Both the position numbers and the translations under genes were made by a program. Positions 16,806 through 24,092 of a stretch of DNA of 29,480 nucleotides are shown here, in pieces. Every line of letters begins with the position of its first letter. The first letter of the stretch is position 1. The notes under the pieces are model-generated. The model had not been told where the DNA came from, did not search any database, and saw nothing but the letters and a program-made list of their open reading frames with translations. The stretch comes from a virus. The stretch lies in IMG/VR virus record IMGVR_UViG_3300035182_000304, positions 1 through 29,480 of that record. One strand, given 5' to 3'.

Positions 16806-17252
16806 ATGGCCGACACCCTTCAAACCCTCGCCCTTCTCAACGGAAAGGAGGCCGCGCTCATCCAGGCCAAGAACCTGGTGGATCAGTGCGCCGCTTCCAT
16901 CGCGCAGCTCCAGGCGGCCAATTACGCGGAGAAAGCGCCCATCGTCGCATCTCTCCAGGGCGTGCCCACCATCGGCATCAAGTCTCAACTCACCGTTGAG
17001 GCTGAAGCTGAGCGGTTGGTGGGCATCAGCGCCATGATCGACGCGATCAAGGCCAACCCAGCAATTGACCCCACGGCTACCCAGGCGGCCTGGGTCGCGG
17101 CAGTCGCGGCCTTCACCACGAACACCCCCATCGAGAACCCCGTGGGAGTGGTCACGGCCATCATGCGGATCATCAATGCGCCGGACTGGGCATCGTTCAC
17201 GGCCATCATCTTGGCCGGGGCCAAGGCTGATCTTATCGCGGCGGTGTCGTGA
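16806..17252 (+). CDS. Hypothetical protein downstream of the tail fibre
   Basis: A 148-aa protein with no recognised domain. The start ATG 16806 has GGAG 5 bases upstream; an in-frame extension into the fibre gene is discarded. Residues 1-60 are predicted helix (LNGKEAALIQAKNLVDQCAASIAQLQAANYAEKA) and may form a coiled coil. The rest is Ala/Ile/Thr-rich, helical and mildly hydrophobic. The base composition is GC-rich like the Hint-coding end of the fibre, unlike the AT-richer distal fibre region before it. It could be a fibre-associated or chaperone-like protein by position only. Its stop overlaps the next start (TGATG). Confidence 0.65.
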   Translation: MADTLQTLALLNGKEAALIQAKNLVDQCAASIAQLQAANYAEKAPIVASLQGVPTIGIKSQLTVEAEAERLVGISAMIDAIKANPAIDPTATQAAWVAAVAAFTTNTPIENPVGVVTAIMRIINAPDWASFTAIILAGAKADLIAAVS

Positions 17253-17686
17253 TGGAACTCCTCCTCATCAGGAACCCCACCGAGCAAGGTACCACGCTTG
17301 GCAAGCTAACCGTAGATGGCGCTTTTGAATGCTTCACGCTTGAGGACGAAGTTCGCGTGGACAATCCCGCTACGCCCCAGAACGAAGGAGCCAAGGTCTA
17401 CGGGAAAACCGCAATCCCAGCAGGCCGCTACAAGATCACCATCACTTTCAGTCCGAAGTTCCAGAAGGAAATGTTGCTGGTTAACGAGGTCCCTGGGTTT
17501 ACCGGCATCCGCATCCACTCAGGTAATGACGCGGAGGACACACTCGGCTGTATTCTTGTGGGCCAAGTAACTGACTCTGACACGCGAATCCACGGTGGCT
17601 CTATCGCTCTCCCGGCTCTATTCAAGAAAGTCTCTGCTATCCTCAACAAAGGCGAAGAAGTCTGGCTGACAATCAGGAACGGCTAG
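17252..17686 (+). CDS. DUF5675 family protein, possible lysis enzyme
   Basis: A 144-aa protein matching DUF5675, a family common in phage lysis regions and of unproven function. Conserved elements are FTLEDEVR (28-35), KVYGKTAIPAGRYKI (49-62), VPGFTGIRIHSGN (80-92) and EDTLGCILVG (95-104). His89 and Cys100 in the order H-x-G-N ... G-C resemble the active-site arrangement of L,D-transpeptidases, so a peptidoglycan-directed activity is plausible (inference). The ATG at 17252 overlaps the previous stop; a GTG one codon earlier is also possible. No other muralytic gene is visible in the lysis region, which makes this the best enzyme candidate there. Confidence 0.78.
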   Translation: MELLLIRNPTEQGTTLGKLTVDGAFECFTLEDEVRVDNPATPQNEGAKVYGKTAIPAGRYKITITFSPKFQKEMLLVNEVPGFTGIRIHSGNDAEDTLGCILVGQVTDSDTRIHGGSIALPALFKKVSAILNKGEEVWLTIRNG

Positions 17687-17705
17687 CATAGCAAAAGGAG
17701 AAGAA

Positions 17706-18008
17706 GTGAAACCCGACCAGATACCTAAACCTAGCGGAAGTAACAAGGTCTCGATGGAGTCCGCGCACAATCCCACCAGACCAGATTCGTGCCAGTACTA
17801 CGAGCGAAGGAAGACAATCTCCCAGTCCAAGCTCCGTCCTTATATCGACATCGCCAAGATCATGGTGTTGATCGCTATGGCCCACCTCATCCTCAAATTG
17901 GTAGCGAACTTTGGCGAAGTAATCAAGGAAGTCAAACGCCAGACTGACGTTATCATTGATATCCATGATCATATCCATAACAACGATAAATCAACCAACG
18001 GGAAATGA
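17706..18008 (+). CDS. Small single-pass membrane protein of the lysis region
   Basis: A 100-aa protein starting at GTG 17706, 5 bases after AAAAGGAG. The first 48 residues are polar and basic. A hydrophobic segment (about residues 48-68, IAKIMVLIAMAHLILKL) follows, then a charged tail that could coil (EVIKEVKRQTDVIIDIHDHI). No signal peptidase site or lipobox is seen. Its position between DUF5675 and the holin suggests a lysis accessory such as a holin partner, antiholin or inner-membrane spanin, but none of these can be shown from sequence. The next gene starts 1 base after its stop. Confidence 0.65.
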   Translation: MKPDQIPKPSGSNKVSMESAHNPTRPDSCQYYERRKTISQSKLRPYIDIAKIMVLIAMAHLILKLVANFGEVIKEVKRQTDVIIDIHDHIHNNDKSTNGK

Positions 18009-18009
18009 C

Positions 18010-18228
18010 ATGGAATCTGTCTTGACCTTCCTCGGGAACCCTACCGTCAATACGCTTATACTCGCTATAGCGGTTTACTTTCTTAAAGACTTCGCTCTTG
18101 CTGTCAAAGATCTTAAGAAGGAGATCGAGATGCATAAGCTCCAAGTGGCTCGTGAATACGCCACCAAAGAGGAGGTCTCTGAGACTATCGAACGACACGA
18201 GAAGCTTCTCCACCACAACCAAATTTAG
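18010..18228 (+). CDS. Small membrane protein with coiled-coil tail
   Basis: A 72-aa protein. ATG 18010 is preferred over in-frame starts inside the previous gene because it begins right after that gene's stop and gives the N-terminal topology expected. Residues 9-32 are hydrophobic (NPTVNTLILAIAVYFLKDFA), and residues 33-72 form a highly charged helix (LKKEIEMHKLQVAREYATKEEV). This N-TM plus coiled-coil layout resembles small phage holin-like or i-spanin-like proteins; no o-spanin partner was found. Function is inferred from position only. Confidence 0.65.
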   Translation: MESVLTFLGNPTVNTLILAIAVYFLKDFALAVKDLKKEIEMHKLQVAREYATKEEVSETIERHEKLLHHNQI

Positions 18229-18242
18229 CCAAGGAGGCTAGC

Positions 18243-18659
18243 ATGAATCTCACGGATATCACTGGTATTGGCTCTGTAGCTGATCTAATCAAGGGAACCA
18301 TCGACAAGATCTGGCCTGACAAGACTCAGGCCGAGAAGGATCAGATGGCTGCTGCAATGGCTATTCTCCAAGGCCAGATTGCAATGAATCAAGGGCAACT
18401 GGACATCAACAAGGCCGAAGCTGCTAACCCCAACTTCTTTATCAGCGGTTGGCGTCCGTTTGTAGGTTGGGTGTGCGGTTCCGCCTGTGCCTGGAACTGG
18501 GTTGGTCTTCCCATCTGCAATTTCCTGGCGGCTGCTTTCCACAAAGAACTGAAAGTCAGTCCAGCCGATCTGACTCAGATGCTGCCACTCCTCCTAGGCA
18601 TGCTGGGTATGGGTGCCCTACGGACCTATGAAAAGTCCAAGGGGGTCGCCGCCAGCTGA
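18243..18659 (+). CDS. Holin, GTA 3TM type
   Basis: A 138-aa protein with an excellent ribosome site (AAGGAGG). The N-terminal 60 residues are amphipathic and helical (AEKDQMAAAMAILQGQIAMNQ), followed by the family signature NPNFFISGWRPFVGWVCGSA (62-81) and hydrophobic segments at about 72-99 and 111-127. This matches the GTA_holin_3TM family, whose members end with a short charged tail as here. It would form holes in the inner membrane to trigger lysis. It is the last gene of the plus-strand unit, followed 30 bases later by a strong terminator. Confidence 0.85.
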   Translation: MNLTDITGIGSVADLIKGTIDKIWPDKTQAEKDQMAAAMAILQGQIAMNQGQLDINKAEAANPNFFISGWRPFVGWVCGSACAWNWVGLPICNFLAAAFHKELKVSPADLTQMLPLLLGMLGMGALRTYEKSKGVAAS

Positions 18660-18688
18660 CCAACCTCCGAGGGGTCCATCCCTAACGC

Positions 18689-18714
18689 AAAAGCGCCCCG
18701 TAATGGGGCGCTTT
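18689..18714. terminator. Bidirectional intrinsic terminator between convergent units
   Basis: A perfect 10-bp stem, AAAGCGCCCC (18690-18699) and GGGGCGCTTT (18705-18714), has a 5-nt loop. On the plus strand it ends in TTT and on the minus strand in TTTT, so it can stop transcription from both sides. It lies between the last late gene (stop 18659) and the last minus-strand gene (stop at 18813). That is exactly where the converging units need insulation. Confidence 0.88.
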
Positions 18715-18771
18715 GACGTGCTGACGATGTGGAAGGGGTCCAGGTGAGGGAACCCTGCGGCTGAGGGTCCC

Positions 18772-18790
18772 GGAGGCCTTCTTGGGCCAA
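18772..18790. repeat. 19-bp dispersed repeat, left copy
   Basis: GGAGGCCTTCTTGGGCCAA recurs at 28713-28731 with one mismatch (T to A at position 12), 18 of 19 identical. Both copies lie in non-coding gaps: this one between the convergent terminator and the last minus-strand gene, the other upstream of the 89-aa gene. The core GGCC-N6-GGCC is an inverted repeat. An imperfect hairpin with one bulge (18748-18771) directly precedes this copy. The role is unknown; a protein-binding site or RNA hairpin is possible. Confidence 0.6.
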
Positions 18791-18812
18791 TTCCGACCAA
18801 AATAAATATGAT

Positions 18813-19016
18813 TCAGTTCCGTGCTCTCGGGATCATAGACTCCCTGATCTTCTCGCGTTCAGCCTTCCTGCGGATTGTGAGGTAGGCTTTCTTCCCCTCA
18901 GGAGTGATCTCCCACGATCCGAACTGGTCGCGACGGCACCATCCCAGTTGCTCGAGTTCGTCGAGCGATTTGTCTGTGGTTCCAGTCCCTGGTACGATCG
19001 AGATGGTCATTGACAT
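18813..19016 (-). CDS. Small winged-helix-like protein
   Basis: A 67-aa basic protein. AGGAG lies 6 bases before ATG 19016; ATG two codons later is the alternative. The pattern SLDELEQLGWCRRDQFGSWEITPEGKKAYL looks like the recognition part of a winged-helix domain (helix, then beta wing ending in W.(I/L)TPEG...L), which often binds DNA. The C-terminus is very basic. The start overlaps the end of the upstream membrane-protein gene by 10 bases. It is the last gene of the minus-strand unit. A regulatory role is plausible but unproven. Confidence 0.65.
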   Translation of the reverse strand: MSMTISIVPGTGTTDKSLDELEQLGWCRRDQFGSWEITPEGKKAYLTIRRKAEREKIRESMIPRARN

Positions 19017-19195
19017 TTTTTACTCCTGAAAGGAGGCTTGTCGTGGCTGTCTCGGGGTGAGGCAGGCGATTGCACGGCAGGCGATGGGTTGGCTAAGATG
19101 TAGAAGAAACAGGATAGTAGAGATAGAAACAAGATCCAGCTGATGGTCAGGCTAAGGTAGTAGAGCCTCAGTGTGACTTGATTGTGGGTAGCCAT
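19007..19195 (-). CDS. Small single-pass membrane protein
   Basis: A 62-aa protein with one clear transmembrane segment (about residues 10-36, YYLSLTISWILFLSLLSCFF). A short polar N-terminus precedes it and a Pro/Ser/Lys-rich tail follows. The start shares a base with the stop of the upstream nuclease gene (TAATG), and the 3' end overlaps the next gene by 10 bases, which supports real coupled translation. No family recognised. Small early membrane proteins of phages often act in superinfection exclusion or host takeover; nothing here proves that. Confidence 0.6.
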   Translation of the reverse strand: MATHNQVTLRLYYLSLTISWILFLSLLSCFFYILANPSPAVQSPASPRDSHDKPPFRSKKCQ

Positions 19196-19608
19196 TAGGA
19201 CCTCAGCAGGTTTAAGATCAAGTTTCGGTCTGCTTTGGGGTTATAGGTCGTGAAGATTGCCTTCCCCGGTAGAATGCCTTGTTGGCAATTCCGGAGTTCT
19301 CTGGCATTGATTCCATCAAAAACGTAAAGTGCTTGGTCGGTGCGGAGGAAGATAAATGCTCGAGCTCCAGTCCTGGCCTCCCTGACTAGCCAGTTGACCT
19401 GGGCTGGTCGGAGCTTCTTCAAACCCTTGCTGACGTCGGGGTGCATAATCGAGGGAGCATACTTATCCTCGATCCAGCCAGTCAGACCCTTCGCGTTGTA
19501 GTAGATGTCCGGGACTCCAGGAGAACTAGCCCTGGATTCGATCCTCGTGAATTCCACGTCCGGGGTCAGCAAATCCATAATGTAGGTGTTTGCTCTAGCC
19601 TCACTCAT
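19195..19608 (-). CDS. PD-(D/E)XK nuclease, VRR-NUC-like
   Basis: A 137-aa nuclease. The active-site pattern is complete: Glu24 in RIESRASS, PGVPDIYYNAKG (Asp34), GWIEDKY (Glu47-x-Lys49) and LRPAQVNWL (Gln70), in the order and spacing of VRR-NUC and other small phage PD-(D/E)XK enzymes. It would cut DNA in a metal-dependent way, probably branched or flap structures during replication or recombination. VRR-NUC proteins are often found beside SNF2-type helicases in phages, as here. The 5' end overlaps the upstream gene by 8 bases and the 3' end touches the membrane-protein gene (TAATG). Confidence 0.82.
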   Translation of the reverse strand: MSEARANTYIMDLLTPDVEFTRIESRASSPGVPDIYYNAKGLTGWIEDKYAPSIMHPDVSKGLKKLRPAQVNWLVREARTGARAFIFLRTDQALYVFDGINARELRNCQQGILPGKAIFTTYNPKADRNLILNLLRS

Positions 19609-19843
19609 CTTCGGGCTCCACTCGGTGAACCCTCTCGTGTAGTGAGGATCTGGGGTTGCACTTGCAGTCGAAGTACAGGACTTCCTCTTTGTCGATGTGA
19701 GTTCCAGAGCCTAAGATGACCAGAGGCCTGGAGCACCTGCTACAGAGCGGGTGTTCCATGTTGAAAGGCCAGACTCCTTGTATGATTGTGCCTGGGAGTA
19801 GGTTCTGACCCTCGTACTTAATGAGAGGTTGAGGCCCTGTCAT
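19601..19843 (-). CDS. Small zinc-ribbon-like protein
   Basis: An 80-aa protein with two Cys pairs: C34-x2-C37 in HPLCSRCSRPLVILG and C60-x-C62 in YFDCKCNPR. That is the spacing of a small zinc ribbon. It lacks a recognisable catalytic domain. Its start overlaps the upstream stop by 4 bases (ATGA in the minus strand) and its end overlaps the nuclease gene by 8, so it belongs to the helicase-nuclease operon. It may bind nucleic acid or act as an adaptor; this is inference. Confidence 0.65.
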   Translation of the reverse strand: MTGPQPLIKYEGQNLLPGTIIQGVWPFNMEHPLCSRCSRPLVILGSGTHIDKEEVLYFDCKCNPRSSLHERVHRVEPEDE

Positions 19844-20076
19844 TTGGAGAACCTCTTGGTTAATACGAAGGTATCGACCATCAGAGCAGCCTCAGCCTCC
19901 TTCGCTGTGGCGTATGGGCCATACCACTCCCAAGGTTTGGCAGGTGCGACGAGGTCTGGGAAGATCCAATATTCAATCTTCGCAAGAGCCTTCCTGCCTC
20001 GTACACGCTTTTGGATGCGGCCATGTAGCTGGGACTCAAAGTCGTTGGGACCTATTTGCTTGAAGTCGTTGGCCAT
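19840..20076 (-). CDS. Hypothetical small basic protein
   Basis: A 78-aa protein with no family recognised. ATG 20076 is chosen because GGAG lies 8 bases upstream; a TTG two codons earlier is in frame but weaker. The N-terminal half is basic (QLHGRIQKRVRGRKALAKIEYWIFPDLVAP). The second half, PWEWYGPYATAKEAEAALMVDTFVLTK, has the look of a short SPOR- or WGR-like alpha/beta unit (aromatic strand, then A-rich helix). It overlaps the downstream gene by 4 bases. Confidence 0.6.
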   Translation of the reverse strand: MANDFKQIGPNDFESQLHGRIQKRVRGRKALAKIEYWIFPDLVAPAKPWEWYGPYATAKEAEAALMVDTFVLTKRFSK

Positions 20077-20132
20077 GGCCAAACTCCGCTGATGATCAGG
20101 TAGGTTAGGTGGGTGAACTTGTAGCGTTTCAT
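20052..20132 (-). CDS. Possible 26-aa peptide between helicase and small basic gene
   Basis: An ATG at 20132 overlaps the SNF2 helicase stop as ATGA and opens a 26-codon frame (MKRYKFTHLTYLIISGVWPW...) with a basic start and hydrophobic middle. It runs 25 bases into the next gene in another frame. The coupling geometry matches other gene junctions here, and a hydrophobic micropeptide is possible, but the length allows a chance occurrence. Confidence 0.25.
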   Translation of the reverse strand: MKRYKFTHLTYLIISGVWPWPTTSSK

Positions 20133-21841
20133 TGGCTCTCCATGAAGAAGGACTTGGGGTCCTGGTTGATGATGTCGGCTATTGACTTCTTCTTCTGCAG
20201 ACTGGTAATGATCTTGCGGTCGTTTGTTTTGATCGCTTCCAGGTCGGTGATCGTCAGGTGATCCTGCATTCCGATTCGGTGAGCGCGATCCTCGGCCTGG
20301 AGCCTCTTCAGCAGGGAGTAGTCATTGCTGTAGAAGATCTCTTCGGAAGCTGCGGTCAAAGTTAAGCCTGTACCTGCTGTAGAAGGGTTCCCGATGAACC
20401 ACTGGATTCGCTTGTCGTTCTGAAAGCGATCTACAGCCTCGGCTCGCATGTCATCGCTGATGCCACCGTAGTAAGCGACCGCCTTTGCGCCGAGTCGCTC
20501 CCGCAACATCATCAGGTCTGCTCGGAACCTAGACCAGATGATGACCTTCCCGCTAGCGACTTCGAGATTTTCGAGTAGAGCCTCCAGACGAGGATTACGT
20601 TCTGAGATGGGAGTGAGCCTACCCTTGTCGTCGTCCCCAGGGAACCAGTTGCAAGCGATCTGCTGGAGCCTCATCAGCCTTGTGACTGCGAGGTCGGCTG
20701 TCAGCTCGCGGTCCCCTAGCATAGTGAAGAACTCGCGGTTCAGCTCGTCGTAGAGCTTCCTCTGAGCTGGGGTGAGCTCGAAGGGATAGCGCTTGTAGAC
20801 CTTCTCAGGCAGATCGAGGCAGTCCTTCTTGAGATTGCGGGAGGAGTAACCGTCCACCTTCTTAATGAGCTTCTCGACGTTCTTGAAACCAACGACCTGC
20901 TTGCGTTCGAACCCTCCCATGATGCAGAACTCGTTGCGGAATCCAGTGAGGGTATCGTGTCCAATGATGTTGGGATCCAGAAACCGGAACTGGGAGTAGT
21001 AGTCCTCTGGACCTTTCTCGATCGGGGTTCCTGACATGATTCGCCGATACAGAGCGTGCGAGCCCACTTTCCAGAGGAAACGGGTGCGCTTGGCCTTGGA
21101 GCCTTTGATCCAGTGGCTCTCATCCACTACCATCATAGTCTTGCGGCTCTTGACGAGGAAATGGATGAAGTCCTGAGCTCGCTCGGAGGTGAAGCCGTCT
21201 ACGTTGAAGGTAGCAATCAAAAGCTTATCTTTGGGCCACTTGGTCAGTTCCTCGGCCAATTCCTTGAACTTCTTCTCCGATAGCGAGGAGGAATAGTAGC
21301 GAGCTATGTATTCTTTGGGTCCTAGGGGAAGGTGCGCAGGGATCTCGTTGTCTACCCAGTTCCGATGGACTCCATTTGGAGCAACGACGACCAATGCGTC
21401 GATCTTGTGCTTACGGAATAAATATGCCGCCGAATCCAGAGCGACCTTAGTCTTGCCGCATCCTTGCTCATCGAGCAACCCCCAAACCACCTTATCGCGA
21501 GACAAGAGAAAGACTCGCCTTTGGTGGATACGAGGCTCGGTCTTGTAGACGAAGTCGTCAGTGAGAGAGAGGAGATTGATGCCTTCCCTCTTCGCAGCTG
21601 AATTCTCAGCAGCCTCGGCACTCTTCTTCGAGTAAGCATCTCGGATCTCCTGGGCTGCAGAATCCCAGAAAGCATCTGGGAATGTCTCTGATAGGAACTC
21701 GACGTTCGCAGAGCTAGGATTGGCGAAGAGGACACGACCTTCCCACTTCTTGCGTCCGGGGATCGCGGTCAGAAGGGCATAGGTGTCACCCCTAAGATCA
21801 GCAGTAACCTTGAGGTTCTTGCCATGAACAGTGATTTCCAT
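20129..21841 (-). CDS. SNF2-type SF2 DNA helicase
   Basis: A 570-aa superfamily 2 helicase/translocase. ATG 21841 has AAGGAG 9 bases upstream; the frame is open farther (to 21940) without such a site. Motifs: Walker A DEQGCGKT (124-131), Ia-like VVVAPNGVHRNW (151-162), Walker B DESH (240-243), III SGTPIEKGPEDYYSQFRFLDP (270-290), IV-like KVIIWSRFR (432-440), V STAGTGLTLTAA (487-498) and VI LQAEDRAHRIGM (514-525), all typical of SNF2/Rad54-like proteins. The first 100 residues are a variable N-terminal domain. In phages these enzymes are usually linked to replication or recombination and often accompany a VRR-NUC nuclease, as here. Confidence 0.92.
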   Translation of the reverse strand: MEITVHGKNLKVTADLRGDTYALLTAIPGRKKWEGRVLFANPSSANVEFLSETFPDAFWDSAAQEIRDAYSKKSAEAAENSAAKREGINLLSLTDDFVYKTEPRIHQRRVFLLSRDKVVWGLLDEQGCGKTKVALDSAAYLFRKHKIDALVVVAPNGVHRNWVDNEIPAHLPLGPKEYIARYYSSSLSEKKFKELAEELTKWPKDKLLIATFNVDGFTSERAQDFIHFLVKSRKTMMVVDESHWIKGSKAKRTRFLWKVGSHALYRRIMSGTPIEKGPEDYYSQFRFLDPNIIGHDTLTGFRNEFCIMGGFERKQVVGFKNVEKLIKKVDGYSSRNLKKDCLDLPEKVYKRYPFELTPAQRKLYDELNREFFTMLGDRELTADLAVTRLMRLQQIACNWFPGDDDKGRLTPISERNPRLEALLENLEVASGKVIIWSRFRADLMMLRERLGAKAVAYYGGISDDMRAEAVDRFQNDKRIQWFIGNPSTAGTGLTLTAASEEIFYSNDYSLLKRLQAEDRAHRIGMQDHLTITDLEAIKTNDRKIITSLQKKKSIADIINQDPKSFFMESQ

Positions 21842-21945
21842 TCTGATTTTCTCCTTCCAGGGAGTCTTACCATTATGTCCGGAAAGACTGAGTTTGGGTG
21901 GGAATGGTAGACCCATGATCGTCACAGGCCCACCACCCAAATGGT

Positions 21946-22332
21946 CTAAGATTTAGTCCTGGAGATGATCTGAGAGGTTATGTCCATCAACGCGAGAAGC
22001 TGGAGAATGTCCTCCGCGCTAGGCTGGGTATTCTTCCGTAGCTCCTCGATCATGATGCGACAGAAGCAGAGCTTCATCCCCTCACCCATGTTAGTTAGAG
22101 CTTCGGCGAGTGTTCCAACGGTGTCAACTTCTGCAATCGTCTCGAGGTCCACGAAGGTATCGAAGTTCGTGACGATGGTCTTGTGCTTGTGGGGCATGAG
22201 TTTGCCCTCGAAGAAGGTGATGGTGAGCAGCTTGCGTCCAATCTCCATCTGGGTCGGGTCGCCTTCAGGTGCGACGAAGATAGGCTTTCCGTCAATGACG
22301 GCGACGCAAGGGGGAGGGAGGAGTTTTGCCAT
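21946..22332 (-). CDS. Hypothetical protein between the two helicases
   Basis: A 128-aa protein with a good ribosome site (TAGGAG, spacer 7). Residues 1-65 are beta-rich (CVAVIDGKPIFVAPEGD, then KLLTITFFEGKLMPHKHKTIVTNFD). Residues 66-125 are predicted helices (GTLAEALTNMGEGMKLCFCRIMIEEL and EDILQLLALMDITSQII). No family recognised. Its place between SF1 and SNF2 helicase genes in one operon suggests a role in DNA metabolism, without direct evidence. Confidence 0.65.
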   Translation of the reverse strand: MAKLLPPPCVAVIDGKPIFVAPEGDPTQMEIGRKLLTITFFEGKLMPHKHKTIVTNFDTFVDLETIAEVDTVGTLAEALTNMGEGMKLCFCRIMIEELRKNTQPSAEDILQLLALMDITSQIISRTKS

Positions 22333-22400
22333 TGTAGGCTCCTAGAGAGTTACTTTGTGGGTTTTGCTTGCGGTGGGGTAGGTGACGAACATAGATGCAC

Positions 22401-24029
22401 CTACACGATGTCAATGAGTTCGCGCTTAGCGCGGGTGGCAGCGACGTAGAGTAGATTGTTCTCCTGCTCGATCTGCCAAGGCTTCCTGGCCCACTTTGAG
22501 GGCATGTAGAGCTCGCGGTTCAAGATGTAGACTCGATCCCACTCACGCCCCTTGGATTTGTGGACGGTAGAAAGCAAGACCCCACGAGGCTTCTCGCCAT
22601 CCTTGGTGTCGCCGAATAGAGCGTTGATGAAGTCGTAGAGAGACTCAACCTTGTTGTGACCCTCCTCCGTCTGCTTGTCGATGAGGACGCGCAGCGTAGC
22701 GACCTTGTCTTCCACAGCAGCTACCATCTCCTCGCGACCCTTGGCGAGCCACTTGGTAGTCTCTGCGGCCTGGTAGGACTCCAGCTTCTTGACTAGCGCA
22801 GGCAGGGTCTTGACCTTCCAGCGTTTCGCGAGCTTCACGAGGCCTTGGCCGATCTCCTTTCCCTCGACAAAGCAAGGGATTCCCTTGCGAAGAAGGGTGT
22901 AGGCGAACTCGACGAGAGGCTTGGTATTGCGGCAGAGTACAGCATCTCCGATCGTTAGACCTTCAGCCCACAGATCGGTGAAGTGCGGAGGGAAGAGCCC
23001 AGGCTCGAAGTTCGTGCTTACGAAGCGGTGTAGGCCGTCTGGCGCTTCAGGAAGGGCGATCAGATCTGGTACCCACTGGTTGGCGAACTTGACCACAGCC
23101 TTAGGGCAGCGATACGTTTCGTTCAAGGGGAGGATCTGGGACCCGAGCTGACGACGCAGTAGTTCCATAGCATCAGAGTCGGCTCCGGTGAACCCGTAGA
23201 TCGCCTGGGCTGGATCTCCGACAGCTACGAGACGCCCAGTAACAGGCTTCAGCATGGCCAGAGCCAAGGCACGGCGAGCTGCGTTCGTGTCCTGAGCCTC
23301 GTCGATCAGGACCCAGTCCTTAGGCCAGATCTTGGCCTTGTGGACAAGGGGAGCAAGGATCATGTCGTCGAAGTCGATGACCTCCCTGTCCTGAGCGATG
23401 CTGCGCTTGAGAATGCAAATGCAGAGGCTGATAGCCTCGCTGAGCGCGGAGGTTTCCTCGACACCCTCGTCGGCCAAATCGTCAGCAAGACCGAAGTGGT
23501 CGACCATGTCCTCCCAGGCTCGCCGGTCGTCCATCGGGGTGATAAGCCCAAATGCTGACTGCTTCGCGAGGCTGACAGCCTTGCAGACGAAATTCTTGTA
23601 GAGCTCGCAAGCTGATGCCTTTGCTCGAAGCTTGGTGGCTAGCTGAATTGTCTCGGACTGGAGAGCTTTGGTCTCGCACTCGTCTCGTAGAGCAACCACG
23701 AGGTTCTCGATCTTCTTGCCGTTGATCTGGACGTCCTTGGCGACACGCTTCCAGGCGCTGTAACCCGCGCTGTGCATCGTTCCGGCTGAGGCCTTCTTCC
23801 AGTCGATCCCTTCCTTCTTCAGCTTCTCCTGTAGTTCTGTGGCGATCGCTTTGTTGTAGGCACCCAGGAAAACCTCTCCTTTGTTGGCTGCGACGATGGC
23901 CTTGACCAGCGCCATGAGAGTGAAGGTCTTCCCGCATCCAGCTCGGGCAACCAGGTTTAGCGAGCCTTTCTGGTCGAGCGCCCAATTGATGACGGCCTGC
24001 TGCTTATCGCTGAGTTTAATGCTAGACAT
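22401..24029 (-). CDS. UvrD/Rep-type SF1 DNA helicase
   Basis: A 542-aa superfamily 1A helicase. Motifs in order: Q-motif-like LSDKQQAVINWAL (6-18), Walker A ARAGCGKTFTL (28-38), motif II VLIDEAQDTNAARR, motif III AVGDPAQAIYGFTGAD, motif IV LNETYRCPKAVVKFAN, motif V STVHKSKGREWDRVYIL and motif VI LLYVAATRAKREL. It is shorter than cellular UvrD (about 720 aa), as is usual for phage versions with reduced 1B/2B subdomains. It would unwind DNA 3' to 5' in replication or recombination. The ribosome site is AAGGG before ATG 24029. A 9-bp stem hairpin (24053-24078) lies in its leader. Confidence 0.92.
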   Translation of the reverse strand: MSSIKLSDKQQAVINWALDQKGSLNLVARAGCGKTFTLMALVKAIVAANKGEVFLGAYNKAIATELQEKLKKEGIDWKKASAGTMHSAGYSAWKRVAKDVQINGKKIENLVVALRDECETKALQSETIQLATKLRAKASACELYKNFVCKAVSLAKQSAFGLITPMDDRRAWEDMVDHFGLADDLADEGVEETSALSEAISLCICILKRSIAQDREVIDFDDMILAPLVHKAKIWPKDWVLIDEAQDTNAARRALALAMLKPVTGRLVAVGDPAQAIYGFTGADSDAMELLRRQLGSQILPLNETYRCPKAVVKFANQWVPDLIALPEAPDGLHRFVSTNFEPGLFPPHFTDLWAEGLTIGDAVLCRNTKPLVEFAYTLLRKGIPCFVEGKEIGQGLVKLAKRWKVKTLPALVKKLESYQAAETTKWLAKGREEMVAAVEDKVATLRVLIDKQTEEGHNKVESLYDFINALFGDTKDGEKPRGVLLSTVHKSKGREWDRVYILNRELYMPSKWARKPWQIEQENNLLYVAATRAKRELIDIV

Positions 24030-24052
24030 GATGTTTCCCTTTCTCGGGAGGA

Positions 24053-24078
24053 GGGGAGCCTAGTTGCCCAGGCTCCCC
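24053..24078 (-). other. Hairpin in the SF1 helicase leader
   Basis: GGGGAGCCT (24053-24061) pairs perfectly with AGGCTCCCC (24070-24078) around an 8-nt loop. It sits in the 63-base gap between the 634-aa gene and the helicase gene. No U-tract follows on either strand, so it is not an ordinary terminator. A role as RNA-processing or stability element, or in lowering helicase expression, is possible. Confidence 0.45.
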
Positions 24079-24092
24079 GTTGTTATGGTTTA

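Noticed and set aside
18748-18771. Second terminator from the GGGAACCCT/AGGGTCCC hairpin
   Set aside because: The stem has a bulge, no U-tract follows on either strand, and the nearby 18689-18714 element already explains termination.
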